A stretch of 64,000 bases of DNA. It comes from Gnetum montanum. Taxonomy: Eukaryota > Streptophyta > Gnetopsida > Gnetales > Gnetaceae. Below, piece after piece: positions 1 through 12,139 of this stretch. The notes below the pieces were generated by a model, which did no database searches, was not told the origin of the DNA, and saw nothing but the letters and a program-made list of their open reading frames with translations. Location: assembly GCA_015680685.1 (NCBI GenBank), contig MNCI01003573.1, positions 561,465 through 625,464 on the forward strand, given 5' to 3'. A program made the translations under genes and the position numbers. Every line of letters starts with the position of its first letter. Positions within the stretch are counted from its first letter, which is position 1.

Positions 1-1850
1 ACAATTTGAAATGCAATGTTCTGCAAATGGCCTTAAGATTTGGTTATTAAACTCCTCTATCAGTGTACTATGAATCCCACTATCCATCTTGAGTCGTTTC
101 ATTTTTAAATATGATGGATCTTTGCCATGTGGCTATTTCTTTTTCATTTGATGAAATAGAAAAAATTGGTTTTGCCCCATTTAGGAAGTAGGGCAATGAT
201 CATTTTCTTCTTTTTAGTTCATATATTATTTTATTCCATGGCTAAAATTAGAATAATATAGAATTGTCCCAATTATGGAGTATGAGAAATTTCTCCATTT
301 CTAGTTTTAATAAAATAGTATAGGATGTGTTTCCTTCACTTTGAGTGATTTGAGGAAATGGAGAAAATCAGTTTTGTCCCATTTGGGAAGTAGGAAAATG
401 GTCAATTTTTCCACTTAAAACTGTGTGTAGTATAAACATGAGTAATAGATATGACCAATCTAACGAAGATAATACGTGGTGAACTCTTAATTATGAAAGT
501 TGCAAATGTTGCATTTTTGAAATGGGAGAATAAATAATAAAATGAGTCAAATGAGTTTTATCCCATTTCAAATAGTGGATTCTTAGGCATTTTTTCCATT
601 TAAAATTTGAGCCATCAAATCATGTATCATTAATTGCTTAAGCTAGAATACTTGGATTTTTCCCATTTCATAAATGGGATGAAAGGTATTTACCTTGAAT
701 CACTAATGGGATGAATGAAAGTTATTTCATCTGGAAAAAAAAAAATTAACCTCTGTTCCCATTTCATTTTTTTGGGCCATAAAGTCGTGTTTTATAACAT
801 GTATTTCCTAGCACTTGAATTTGGGTAAACTAGACTTTTTCCATTTCAGAATTGGAAGGAAGGGAAGATTCTCCATCTCAAATTTCATGTAATAAAAACA
901 CCATTAATCTTTGGAATGAGATAAATGTAACTTGGCCAAATAGTGATATGGATCAAATTATTATTATTCCATTTTGTATATAAACTCATTGGAATGGGGG
1001 AAAATATACCTTGTCCAAATAGTGAAATGGGCCAAATGAGTTTTTTTTTTTTTTTCCATTTTGCAAAACACCATTACTCTTTGGAATGAGAAAAATGTAA
1101 CTTGGCCAAATAGTGATATGGATCAAATTATTTTTATTCCATTTTGTATATAAACTCATTGGAATGGGGGAAAATATACCTTGTCCAAATAGTGAAATGG
1201 GCCAAATGAGTTTTTTTTTTTTTTTTTTTTCCATTTTGCAATTCAAAGAATGGTTAGGTTATCCATTTCAAAATTTACACTTTATGCATTACGTGTGGGA
1301 TAGGATGAAGAAAAGTCTTTGACAAATCTTGACATGAATTTTCCTTTATTACAACTACTATAATGGGGAAAGCTGATTCTATCCCATTTCATACATAAGT
1401 TCACTGGCCGTTTTACCCATCACATATTCCATGACAAAGAAGTCATGTGCTGGTACTGAAGCTTTAAAAAAATATTATGGCTTTCTTTGACTTATACTAA
1501 TTATTATAGGTCACATGTATTATTTATCTAAATTTGCAGAAATTAGCATTGATGAAATAGTGAAATGGGGAAAATGTGTTCTGGTAAACTTTGACTTTTC
1601 TCCATGGCTTAGTGAACTAGGAGAGTCTAACTTTGCTCCATTTCATAAATTTGTCAAATCCCTTTTCCTCCATTTCAATTTTCCTGTCATAAAATCATTG
1701 ATTTTCTACTCATACATCTTCCATCCCAAATTATGATAAACTCAATTTTCTTCATTTTGTAAATGGAAATAATTGTGTTCTTACTCTTTCGATCTTAGCA
1801 CTAGTGAATATGTTTGCTAACTTGCCTGAGCACAAAGGAATTTTCTTTCA
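1..1850. repeat. Degenerate array built on a CCCATTTC word
   Basis: Non-coding AT-rich DNA in which the word (T)CCCATTTC, or its complement GAAATGGG, recurs about every 100-200 bases (near 170, 372, 556, 660, 757, 838, 970, 1138, 1383 and 1680). It is usually flanked by T-rich text and by GGGAAA or AAGTAGG. The spacing is irregular, so this looks like an old, diverged tandem array or a repeat-rich LTR/UTR, not a young satellite. Short ORFs here follow the homopolymer runs and are not credible genes. I do not recognise the family. Confidence 0.5.
895..1240. repeat. 170-bp tandem duplication, two copies
   Basis: Copy 1 is 895-1064 and copy 2 is 1065-1240. Both begin AAAACACCATTA and end in a poly-T run followed by CCATTTTGCA. 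They are near-identical; the main difference is the T-run length, 15 in copy 1 and 20 in copy 2. High identity inside otherwise diverged surroundings points to a recent local duplication. Confidence 0.9.
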
Positions 1851-2079
1851 ATTTATGATTTGGGATAATTTAGCCTTGACTAATTACATCCTAATGGTTT
1901 TTACTAGGTAACTATCACCAAAATTGAGTGGGCCAATAATTTCATACATTGAAAAAATAAAACAAACATTGTCAAGCCTACCATATATATCATAGAATTG
2001 TTATGAACCACTTAGGCTTGTAATACAATCTTTATTCCCAATTAAGATTTGAACCTAACACCTCCTTTGAAATTAAGCC

Positions 2080-3341
2080 TCCATCAATACCATGTTTATG
2101 CCAATATAACTATTTACAAATATGGCCTCTAAAACATCTATACTATAAATATTTTTTTAGTACAAGGATTAAATAGCTTATTTCCTTTTACCACATGTCC
2201 ATATCTAAGAAAAATACTTTTATTATATTTATACCTAATTTGTATTTACATTGTTTAGGTATATGATAATATGCTATACTCCTAAATACTCTCAAATGAT
2301 CCAATGAAACTTTCTTATTAGATCATATCTCTTATGAGATTCTGTGATCTAGTGATGATGAGAGTGTTCTATTGATCACGTAGTAAGTTGTCATCATAGC
2401 TTCTACCCAAATTTTCTTTTCAAGACCAACATTGCTAAGAATACATGAAGCTCATTCTACGAGTATTTTACTCATCTATTCTACAAGTCCATTTTATTTT
2501 GGCATGATTAAAATGCTCTTTTATCTAAAAATACCATATGTCCTATAATACTTTTTATGTTCATCTAAACAATATTTCCCATCATTATTTATTCTAAAAA
2601 ATTTAATTCTTTTGTTATATTAATTTTCAATAAGATCTTTGTATTTCCTAAATTTATCAAACAATTCATATTTGAATTTCAAGAAGTAAATCCATAATTT
2701 CCTAAAATAATCATCTATTAATAAGGTAAATATTCAAAGTTAGTAATTGAAGCTACTAAAATAGAATCAAACACCTCACTATGAACTAGATTTAATGTGT
2801 TTTTAGCTTTATGAGTACTTGAAAGAAAGATCAAATAATATTGTTTTTCATTCGAGAAATGTTCATAGAGAGGTAAATGATCTTGGGTATTACCTTTAAT
2901 TATACTTTTTCTTGAAGAATCTAGATGGACTTTTCTTTCATGTGCTTAAGACTCCTATGCCATAAATTCATTGTAAAGTTCTCTTTTCAATCATGAAGGA
3001 CTTCAACTTTATTGACCACTATAACACCATCTAGGTAGTATCATCTTCTTTTTCTTTCTTTATATCATATGACTACAATGGATTTTCTCTAAAAATAGAT
3101 ATATTTCTTATTTTCAAATAATATAAAACAGTGAAAATCATCAAGATTAACCATTGATAATAAGTTTTTGATAAGCTTGGAGATATGATATACCTTGGAA
3201 ATTATAATCATTTTACCATTATAGGTTAACTTTACTTTATCATAGCCTTTAACTATATAGAATTTATCATTCTCAAGAAAGAGTAGACATAACTTTATGG
3301 TATTCAAAAACCATTCTATTCTAAGTATAAAGCTATATGAA
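2080..3341 (-). pseudogene. Ty1/copia pol remnant (protease/pre-integrase to integrase)
   Basis: Read on the minus strand, 3307-3089 encodes a copia-type segment downstream of the protease: VKGYDKVKLTYNGK, then VYHISKLIKNLLSM, matching the usual 'KGIGKVKL...VYHIPNLKKNLLSV' pattern. Further along (about 2480-2150) are a decayed integrase end (NVGLEKKIWVEAM, YYVINRTLSSSLD) and the 'HLRVF' start of the GCxxY region. Several stops and frameshifts break it. It is the downstream half of the element whose gag lies at 39343-40330, separated by the insertion of Element A. Confidence 0.7.
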
Positions 3342-3346
3342 ACACC

Positions 3347-5172
3347 TATGGCAACTAGAAAATTTATTCATATGAAAAATCAAAGATCCCAAGTAGAACA
3401 ACTTTACCTTGGACCCCAAGGGCCTCTAAAAATAAGATCTGAGGTGCCTTTGATAGTCTTGTTGATCACCCAAGGACTTAGGAAGTGCAAACAGGAGTTG
3501 ATGAGTGGCGAGGTACCCCTACACTCAACCATACGAATACGAGTATCTCATGCACAATCTGGTCAAACTCCAAGGACTAAGTGCTTATGTGCCCTAATGG
3601 AACACTTAAGGTTAATCAATCGTTGTCTTCCCAAACTTACTTGTATTGTCATGATTGTCTTATGCTAATAGGGGAAGGGTGAAGAGACTAAGTGACTAAC
3701 TTTCATTAACTATTCATTAACTAAGTTCTAATTGTCCTAGCACCAGTATCCGTTCCCACTTGCCGCACACACCCTGAACCAGTGCAATGCTACTGGGATT
3801 ACCAAACGCTACTCGTTATTGGGTTACCAAGCATTACAGACATGCTTGAAGCAGTCGTACTGAATGCACTTAACTAGGAGAGTCAAGGGTTGAGAGAGAT
3901 CTATTATCTAGGAAAGCATTTAAAAATTTAACAATAATTAAATCCTATTTAGCTTAGTCAATATGCTACAAGGTTTATCAAAAATTTCATCTTTATCATC
4001 GTATACAAATGTGTGCTTAGGTACAATTTTCTTGAATAAAGATCCATTCACTTTAAGACCCCTACTGTGGGCACATGGAAATTATTCTAACTCTGGAATG
4101 GTAAAACTGCTATAGTTTGGATAAGGGTCTAAATCTAGATGCCTCAAATAGGGAAAGCTGCATCTTATTTATAGATGTTGTGGCGGGTTGCAATATCGCG
4201 TATGTGATATCGCGGCTCATCAGGAGTAATAAAATAAAAATGTAATGTAGATTTGAAAAATAAATGCATAGAACAAAAATAAAATCTATGCTAACTTGCA
4301 CAACAAATGGAACTATAAACTTTGTTATGATAACAAAAAATGAGAGTTCAGAAATGTGTACAAGGGATGCTTGAGGAAGGAAAGGGTTCACTTCACTAGG
4401 GGCTTAGAAACTGTTGAAACCAATAGCCTTGAATGTCATAGATAACTCCATGATCCATATGCTCTATAAATCCCAAAATTGTAAAACCTTGCTATACTCC
4501 TCACTAGATTTGTAGCATTGGTGGTACAGGGGGTAAGATGCATGGGGGCTCTAGGCCACAAGAAGAGCCACGCTAGGAGTCTCAATGCCTAGGTTACTTA
4601 GTGTTGCCATAAAATCTAACACAAAGTTAGGGGTGTAACAATGGTCATAATAACTATAGGTCCCATGCTATGATTACTTCAAAATCCTTGTACTATGCTA
4701 AGTTTTCAAAGCTCTTGAATGCCATACAAGTGGAACCTTTTCATGGTGTTGGAGCTTGCTTTTTATAGGTTTCATGGCCATACCTTTTGCTACAAATTTC
4801 TATCCTAATTATTGACAAATTGATGTCATGTGCAAGTGTTGTAGGTGTCTAAATCTAGCATGGTTTTCATGTATGGTAAGTTTTGATACCTCCAAAGTAT
4901 CAAAACCATTTCAATTACTAGAAATAGTAAATAGGAATTTTACCCACACTGGTTCTTCCACCCACACTGATCTTCTAGGAGCAACATTAGGCTTGCTGGA
5001 ATCATGTTGGAGGTATGACACCCATGCTAAAGGTATGACATGCACACTAGGGTTGTTGGAGCCACGCTAAGGCTTTAAGAGTTATACCCTCCAATGCTTA
5101 TCATAGATGATGTTACAGCCCCTAACATTGAGCATAGGTGATTCCAACATAGTAAAGGTTATACCCATCACA
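3347..5172 (-). repeat. Element A 3' LTR, interrupted by a solo LTR
   Basis: Aligns with 38260-39342 over its whole length: a shared GCAACTAGAAAATT start, a shared segment around GGACTTAGGAAGTG, a shared AATAAAATAAAAATG tract and a shared GTAGTAAAGGTTATA end. Between GGACTTAGGAAGTG and AATAAAATAAAAATG sits the solo LTR 3499-4222. Without that insertion and one TSD copy the length is about 1097 bp. Confidence 0.8.
3499..4222 (-). mobile_element. Solo LTR of the Athila-like family
   Basis: A single 724-bp LTR in minus orientation, TGATGAG...CTCATCA at its ends, flanked on both sides by GGAGT (3494-3498 and 4223-4227). It matches the LTRs at 34372-35137, 46562-47375 and 55626-56421, including the TACCCCTACACTCAACCATACG segment region, the TATA box (4166-4173, complement) and two 10-bp GATATC palindromes at 4190-4213. 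No internal sequence remains, so this is the product of LTR-LTR recombination. Confidence 0.93.
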
Positions 5173-5527
5173 AAACCCATGAAAATGCCAATTTTGGTAG
5201 TCCAAAAGGCATTTTGACCCCCTAGCCAAAACATGGACATAATATGAATTTTTTCTCCTGGGTGTTTAGGCTTTGATTTCTTATGAGTAATTTTTTAGCT
5301 TCAAAAGTTGAAGTATGTGAAATGTCATCTCATGGATTACAACTTTCACATTTTACAATAAATTTTTAGCCTTGAGTTTCATGGAATGAAGGTTACCTTG
5401 TCGAAAATGTTACAACACATGTTTTCTTTGGTGGCATTTCATTGACCCTTCTTTGTTGGTGTCTTGAGGATTAACTTGAGAGGCACTGATAAAGAATACA
5501 AAACATCAATGCAGGTTCATCACTAGT
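5173..5527 (-). other. Element A 3' non-coding segment
   Basis: Lies between the 3' LTR and block b. No coding sequence is recognisable. The minus strand just before the LTR reads TCATGGGTTT, a weak polypurine candidate. Nothing else is seen. Confidence 0.35.
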
Positions 5528-5639
5528 GTTTCCTCTATATGCTTGATTTAATAGTGTCAAGTAATGTCAAAGAGTGCTTTTGATAATGGGATAAGGCTAT
5601 GATGAGATGGTAAAATTCATAGGTTATGTTTGATCATGA

Positions 5640-6300
5640 GAGCTAACAATCAATTCCAAGTGCTGACTTCATGGCAACCATATGGAACTGATATTTTGAT
5701 CAATAAATAAGTCTTCACACTTCAACACAACCACCACCTTATGCACCCTATACTCCTAACTTTCAACATTCTCATTTTTCCCTCCTTCTACATTGCCACC
5801 AACTGTTCCTAAGGTGTATGCACCATAGCAACAACCCATGAAAATTACTTGTGCTACTACTTCCAGTAGCAGTGAGAGACCTCAGCAACATCGAAGGCGT
5901 CCCTTCTTTAGAAATGACCCTAAGAAGGGACAACATAATTTTGATGCCATTGCATCCTCCAAATCAGCACAAGTCCAACCCTATGGTGAACCCTTATCTT
6001 CAAACCCAATGCCTCATGTAACTCCATCAGGGCCACCAACTCACACTCCAACAACAATACGGCCCAATGAACATAGCCATGGAAGGCATGATTCCAATCC
6101 TTGCATACCATCTAATGGTCTCAAATATGATAGTGGGTCAACTCATTATCCGGGAACTACATCATATAAATTGTCCCACTATGCTTACTATAATCAAGTG
6201 TGTGAACCCCGATGGGGTAAGTATGACTGAGCCCCAACATTTCTAACATGCAAGGATCCTCATTTTCCATTTATTAATCCTTGCCATCCTCAACCGATTA
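5640..6300 (+). pseudogene. Gag C-terminal fragment (Athila-like)
   Basis: Encodes a proline-rich tail (PPPYAPYTPNFQH, then LPPTVPKVYAP) followed by RRRPFFRNDPKK. It matches in order the region of Element B around 49.46-49.92 kb (PPPTVPTMPRVFPAQLQQ) and block d (RPFFRTKSTNK). The open part runs 5838-6230. It ends close to the post-integrase PPT-like tract at about 6297, so protease through integrase has been lost. Confidence 0.6.
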
Positions 6301-7450
6301 GTTATGGGGGATATCCCCCATTCTAATAACAAGCAGGATTAATAACCACTTTTTATTTTCTTTTATTTTACAACTTTTTGTTTTCCAGTTTTTCATTTTT
6401 CAATTTCTTGTTTTATCTTTTCTTTTTATCTTTTTGTCTTTTTGTCCTTTTACATTATTTATAAGTAATCTCATCTATGAATAAAACACTCATGTGGATC
6501 ATTGGTTGAGGTGTGTTCTATGTTGTTGAGTCTTGAGCGATCAACTATTTAGACAATGAGCCTATTACACCCACTCATCCATTCTACAAATAAGAGGTTC
6601 TATTTGAGGGTACAATGATATTCTTGATATTATTAAAACTTAAAATTAATTTTGTGTTCATTGTACCCAGAATGAGGAAGGATGGACCAAGAGGGAATGA
6701 TTAGGATGTGACATCAAGGGGACTTGCAGATTCTCTTTGGTGACATCTATGAGAGTTAACATGCAACATGGTTGTACTAAGATCCTTGTAGATCTAACAA
6801 AATATGGGAGTAAGAGTAATCAAAAGGGAACTCAAAAATCCAACGCTGTTCTAGGGGGTCCCACTGGAAAGACATGCACCCATGCCTGAAGGTTGGCAAC
6901 TTCTCTGGATTCAACGATCGAAAAAAAAAAGAAAGAAAAAAAAAGAAAGGAAGTGCCACAAAACAAAAATCACTTCTCCCTTGAACAAAATGCCAAGTGA
7001 TCGTACACCTTGTTGTTATGGTACTCTCATAGTTGCTCATCATGGGATGAAACAGTGCGATGTCATTGATTAGAGGAATGGACTTGGTCCTGATCTTGGA
7101 ACGACGGGTTAATGACACCTTAAATCATGCTTTACACGCAAGATTCATTGTGCCCTGGGTCAGTTACCTCATGTTCCAATCTCTACAATCCCTTTCTATA
7201 GTTCATCTCATCTCACTGTTCATGTAACTGTAGCTCGTGTCATGTGTAACATAGAATTCTTACCTCATTTCGGTGATATTTACATGTGTGTGTTTTGTGG
7301 AGTTTATGTGGATTACATTTAACCCTTCTAGTGTCCACAGACACTTTTAAGTGTGGTTACACAAGGACATTATTGGTTGAAATCTACTTTGGGGAGGACC
7401 CACTTGTGTAATCTTTTGTAATCTTCACTTATGACACAACTCACACCCAC
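6297..7450 (+). other. Post-integrase segment of block b
   Basis: Starts with GTTATGGGGGATATC, the counterpart of GTCATGGGGGAGATGG after integrase in Element B. A T-rich tract follows, then ATGAGGAAGGATGGACC..GTGACATCAAGGGGACTTG near 6670, then an A-rich tract (about 6908-6950), then a GGGGAGGACCCACTTG match near 7393. The same landmarks occur in the same order in Element B (53.67-54.9 kb) and block d. Function unknown. Confidence 0.6.
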
Positions 7451-7689
7451 CATTTCTTACCCTCAACCTATTTTTCATAACATTATTTTCCTATTATTAT
7501 TATCCCTCTGAATAATAATGTTCCTATGTACCATCACATAGCCTTTTTCTCTACCACCCAAGGTCCTCATTGATAAAACCCACAAATCATTATTTGTGCC
7601 TTCAAAACCATCTAATTACCTTCAAACCTCTTAACAATAGCCCAATGTCCTAAGTTTCCAATGTTGATTTCAAGAAAATATTTAAAAAT

Positions 7690-7960
7690 TTGATATTTTC
7701 CCTCGGGCCTAAACATCGATAAGTCGTGATATCGTGTATGCGATATCACGTCCTTGGAACCTATAAATAGGTGACGCCCCCTCAACACTTAGCCTCATTT
7801 TCAACACATCATGTGGGGGATTTTTTCAAATTTTTCTCTATGACTCATGAGTGTGACACCCTTGCTTTTCAACCTCTATCTTGCTCTTGTACTCCGATTT
7901 TAATTCTGTCTGAACCTGCTTGAACCTGGAGTGTTTAATTTAGTCATGGGGGAGGGACAC
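7690..7960 (+). promoter_or_regulatory. LTR-like promoter fragment with paired palindromes and TATA
   Basis: GTGATATCGT at 7726-7735 and GCGATATCAC at 7740-7749 are 14 bp apart, followed 12 bp later by CTATAAATAG (7761-7770). This is the arrangement seen in the complete LTRs. A further PPT-like TCATGGGGGAGGGA lies near 7945. It could be a truncated LTR or an internal promoter of the element. Confidence 0.5.
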
Positions 7961-8244
7961 TTGTTGAATAGTGCTTAAATTTTTTGGAATTTATCATCAC
8001 CCAAAGGACATTATTAAGGGTAATTAGTTGTAAATTAAGAATAAAACATGCCAAAAAACAATTCAATCCTTTAGGTACACAGGGAATTTAAAATTAGAAA
8101 CCACCTAAGTGAAATGGACTCATGATTACAATCTTTTAGGCAATATCACACGTGATAAAATAAGATCATTAAATAAGGTAAGCAATAAGGTATAACTTAA
8201 CTTCAAAAACAACCTTACTAACGCTTGGCCATGTGTGATTGTAG

Positions 8245-9294
8245 ATGGCCCCAAAACATGGACAACAAGAAGGTCCTACTCAAGGTGGAAGCAAACGACC
8301 CAGGAGAGGTGGAAGACAAGATCCTGCCAAACAACATGTAGAACAGGAGGAAAAATTATTTAGTATTCATCAAGAGGACCCTCCTACCATACAGTCTAGG
8401 CAGGCAGAAGGAGGAGGTGCTACAGTGCCTGAATAGGGATAACAGCTCACGTTGCCCCAAGATTGTGTTAAGGCCATCCATGAAAAGTCCACATTTGCTG
8501 CAGTGATTGTGGAGTTAAAATTTGAATCTTTTGTAGAGTTCGCTCCTGAGGCTTTTAGGGATCACCTCAAAGGGTCTCCCTTATGGCCTATCCTCTCTAA
8601 AAGTGGTGCCTAGTACCTAGGGGAGACATACCAATTCTGGCACAACAGAGAGCAAGGCACCATTGTCAACATCTGTGGTGTGTTAGTTGATTTCTTTGTG
8701 CAAGCCATCTTGGAAGTATTAAACCTTCCAAATACAAGGCCCAAATTTGCTCAGTTTTCCACCTTTTCTGATCCTGATGTGTGAAGGGATTGGTTGGAAA
8801 TGGCTTATGGCAGAGATAAGACATTTTGTGACTTGACAATGGAAGAGAGGATCTACTTTAAAATTAGAACATATCACCTCTTTCCCATGAAGGGCTTAAA
8901 AAGGATATCAATGTATGTGGCAAGAGGATGTGTAGTGCTGATGGGAAAGGTTAATGCTAACCTACCCCATCTATATTTAATGGAGATCCTAACACAATTC
9001 AAGGAATGGAAGATAGGGAAGATGGCATTGCCTTTTCCTTGTTTTATTAGAAAGCTTTGCCGACATGATGGCATCAGCGGGTACACCAATAATGTCCTTT
9101 GGAAAGCCCAAAATGCTTCCTATGCTGAACTATTAAAGCCACCAGCCACAAGGAAAATTATTGGTAAGACGTTGGGACCAAAAGAAGAAGAAGAACATAT
9201 AGCTAGACCAACTGTAACTCAACTTGTAGGACCCAGCCAACCTCCAAGCATAGGACCCAGTCAACAACAAGAAGCAAGGCCCAGCACAGGCTAG
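8245..9294 (+). pseudogene. Env-position ORF, N-terminal half with a putative plant transposon protein domain
   Basis: One frame from ATG 8245 to 9294 (~350 codons) broken by only a few stops (near 8434, 8611 and 8782). It begins MAPKHGQQEGPTQGGSKRPR and is basic. A globular region follows with YQFWHNREQGTIVNICGVLV, then DLTMEERIYFKIRTYHLFP and KMALPFPCFIRKLCRHDGI. These match my recollection of the 'putative plant transposon protein' domain (PF20167), found in ORFs of plant retroelements. AG lies directly before the ATG (GTGATTGTAG), a possible splice acceptor. The role is unknown; 'env-position' refers only to its place after the pol region. Confidence 0.6.
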
Positions 9295-11025
9295 GATCAG
9301 CCATTGCCACAAGACTACAAACCATCGATGAGCCATCTTAGGGCCATCGCTGAGACGGTTAGTTGGGGGAGTCATGATGATGAAAATATCTTCTACATCA
9401 TTGATGATGCCATTCAGCCCACTATTTCTTTGGATTGCACAAGGGGTGAAGTGTCTATTCACAAAGGAGGAGGGGAATGTAGTTGATCACGATAGATCTC
9501 AGGAAACACGACATCTTTCCAAGTGCAATTAGAAACTGGTGAAGGGGCCACTGTGGTGGTCATGCAACACTAGGATGCTGTAGGAGCTGCAGAAGTGGTC
9601 GTAGACCACATCAAAGAATCATTCAATGTACTTGTTGTGCCATCGGCAGATCTCATAGGAGCACAAGATGCTTAAATTTTGGTTAGAACCTTAATGACTC
9701 CTGCGGAACATGAGGATGCGCTTGATCGATTGCTACAAATAGGACAAGTAATGACATCCCTATTTGACATCCCTTAGGATGTTACAACAATTCAGTTAGA
9801 CCTCATTTCCACAAAGGGGAAGCTAGTCTTAACAGAAGTGAGGGTCGAACATGTTGAAGCTGACGTGTAGAAATTACAAGAGTAGCTCATGGTGCTACAA
9901 GCAGCACAACAGGACCCCTTGCAATTTGTTCTCGCAGACCAGCTAGATAATTTTAGAACTGAGCAACTAACCAAGCTAATCATGAAGAATAAAAATATGT
10001 CTGATGAAAAAGAGAAGGTTTTTTAGAATGCCTCCATAGCACAGGCACAAACTCATGTGCATCTCAAGGCACTCAATGCCTTACAAGAAGAAAATAAATA
10101 GCTTGTTGCCGACAACCTTCGATTGACCATTGTGGAAAAGCAAAAGAATGTTCTGAAGGAAAACTCATCAATTGCAAGAACAATTTATCCGAGTCAACCA
10201 AGACATAATTCATTTATCCAAAGAGAATGGAACCCTCTCAATGGAGGAGGTATGCACAAATTGCCAAAAGAAAGCCATTGAAATAAGCATGGCAAAATGA
10301 GGCTACACCAAATGAAAAGCTGAAGGAGCACTTCCGAGATCAGGTGGGGATGTACAAAAAAATCCTTGAGATGAAGATCCATATGGCCGAGGCCTACATC
10401 AATGCTATCAGTGCTCAACACACTAATTGGTGGGCCATATTGGACACATATGCCTTTGCCCACCAAGCAGAAGTTAAGAATCGGCACCTGCAGATTTAGG
10501 ATCTGACAGAATATATGGAGTTGGCAAACCTACAGTATGCCAACCTTACCATGTTAATAGCAGGGCACCCAAGGAAAGAGCTCAAGTATTAGGTAGCAAC
10601 CACCTATGTTAAATATGAAGCAGAATTTATAGAACGTAAGAAGTTGTTGGAGAAACTAGAGGTTGCAAATTTTGAACTTGAAGTGGTGAAAGCAAGCTAC
10701 CAAGGTCAAAAATGTGTCGTAGAGGATTTGGCTCAATGGCTCATAGATTTCCAAGAATACAAAGATAAAGCTAGAGCCTATGAAGAGGAACGATGGGTAT
10801 TTGTGGCCTAGTATGTCAAGGCCAATCAAATGTTTCTACAACTACCCTATCCGTGAGAAGTGCTAACTCCGTCAAACATCAGAACATTAGCATGGATGGC
10901 ACAAGACCCTTGAATTGAAGAGGAGAAGCTCCAAGCCATACTTCAACACCATCAAGTCTCAAAGCCTAGAGCATAAGACAAAGGGAAATTACCAATGGAG
11001 GAGCCACTGCCACCAGGAACTACAT
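9295..11025 (+). pseudogene. Env-position ORF, C-terminal coiled-coil half
   Basis: Continues the previous ORF with many stops, mostly TAG, and at least two frame changes. Segments such as EEVRVEHVEADV, ALNALQEENK, VNQDIIHLSKENGTLS and KKLLEKLEVANFELEVVKA have heptad-like spacing of hydrophobic residues and predict a long coiled coil. The C-terminus ends about 170 bp before the LTR. No signal peptide or clear membrane segment is seen, which argues against a true envelope glycoprotein. Confidence 0.5.
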
Positions 11026-11173
11026 GAGTTCCAAAACATTTTGTAGTTGTAGCACATTCTTTGTGTTGTGTCTTTGTTTTGTTTTCATTTCACACTACGG
11101 CATAATTCCATTTTCACAATCCAATAATCCCATACCTATCCACTTTGTAATCATTATAACTGAAGGACGAGTT

Positions 11174-11193
11174 TTCATTCAGTCGTGGGGGTA
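11174..11193 (+). promoter_or_regulatory. Polypurine tract of block b
   Basis: TCATTCAGTCGTGGGGGTA directly precedes the LTR start TGATGAG. It is nearly identical to the tract before the 3' LTRs of Element B and block d. Confidence 0.75.
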
Positions 11194-12025
11194 TGATGAG
11201 TTGTCATTTGGGCAACTGTGATATTGTGTACGTGATATCACATCTGTGATATTGCAGCCCAACCGTTATATCGCATACACGATATTGTAGCTGGTCTCCT
11301 CATCTATAAATGAGAGTTAGATAGAAGAGTTAAAAAAGAAAGATAGATTTTAGAGTTAGTTTTGATTTTAGTTTTCATTTTCTCTCTCTCAACCCTTTTC
11401 CTCTTCATGTATGCCCGCAGTGTGGTGAATGTAATTGTACAACATCCTTTATTCGAGTGTGACATACTTGGACATACACATGACCAGAAATAAAGATCAA
11501 GATTACTTCATCATTGTAGCATTCACTTAGATTAATCATTTAATTAATTGTTAATTACTACTTTGCTAGTTAATCTCTATCACCCTTGAACTCATGTTAA
11601 AACACAGAATGAGTACAACTTGATTACGAGAATTTAAGTGTGACTACTTGGTAACCCAGTAACGTACCTAGGATCTGCACTTGGTAATCCTAGTGGTAGT
11701 CGTACACAAAGTCCAAGATGTGTACAGATAATCAAGGAATGGATGCTCATCACACTTAGGCTAGTTAGACTCTCTCTTAGCTTAGATAATATTACTTTCC
11801 CTTTCCTTTAGGAGTAGCGTTAGATTAGAAACACATCATACAACTCACTCTAGACTAAACCATACGTGACAAAGCTAATACTAGTCCAAGTGGGAAGATA
11901 GCAAACTAAGACCTAAGGCTAACTGTCTAGATGCCATAACTAGTCCATCTACGGAGGTCGACCAGATCACGCGTGTAACACTCGTATTCATATGGTTGAG
12001 TGTAGGGGTACCTCACCACTCATCA
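11194..12025 (+). repeat. 3' LTR of block b
   Basis: 832 bp, TGATG...CATCA ends. Contains five 10-bp palindrome variants (11218-11288), a TATA box at 11305-11312, a CCCGCAGTGTGG segment and the conserved 3' end GTGTAGGGGTACCTCACC. It differs clearly from Element B LTRs in U3, so it is a separate subfamily. Confidence 0.85.
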
Positions 12026-12139
12026 CTAGTGTTACAAAGTTTCATAGTTTGTCTATTATGCAAGAAGATGGAAAGAGGTCATGTAGGATTTCTTATCAAA
12101 GATCATTGATGTTAAATTTTGGTTCTTATGGACTACATG

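Larger units (their letters stand above)
5528..12025 (+). mobile_element. Block b: plus-strand, 5'-truncated Athila-like element lacking pol, with an env-position ORF
   Basis: The order on the plus strand is: C-terminal gag fragment (5.64-6.3 kb), post-integrase segment (6.3-7.45 kb), LTR-like promoter fragment (7.69-7.96 kb), large env-position ORF (8.25-11.03 kb), polypurine tract, then a full 3' LTR (11194-12025). No 5' LTR, protease, RT or integrase is visible. The 3' flank is CTAGT (12026-12030). The same pentamer occurs at 5523-5527, giving a tentative left edge, but the element does not start with TG there. Confidence 0.55.

Noticed and set aside
986-1322. Two overlapping ORFs on opposite strands in the 170-bp duplication
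   Set aside because: They run through poly-T/poly-A and exist only because the repeat is duplicated.
5517-5529. CATCACTAGTGTT identical to the block b LTR 3' junction (12021-12033)
   Set aside because: A 13-base match is expected by chance in 64 kb; the sequence after 5527 does not start with TG, so I use it only as a weak left-edge hint.
6777-7118. 113-codon minus ORF
   Set aside because: Antisense of the post-integrase segment and its A-rich tract; no homologous frame in other copies.
10194-10487. 97-codon minus ORF inside the coiled-coil region
   Set aside because: Shadow of the plus-strand coiled-coil ORF.
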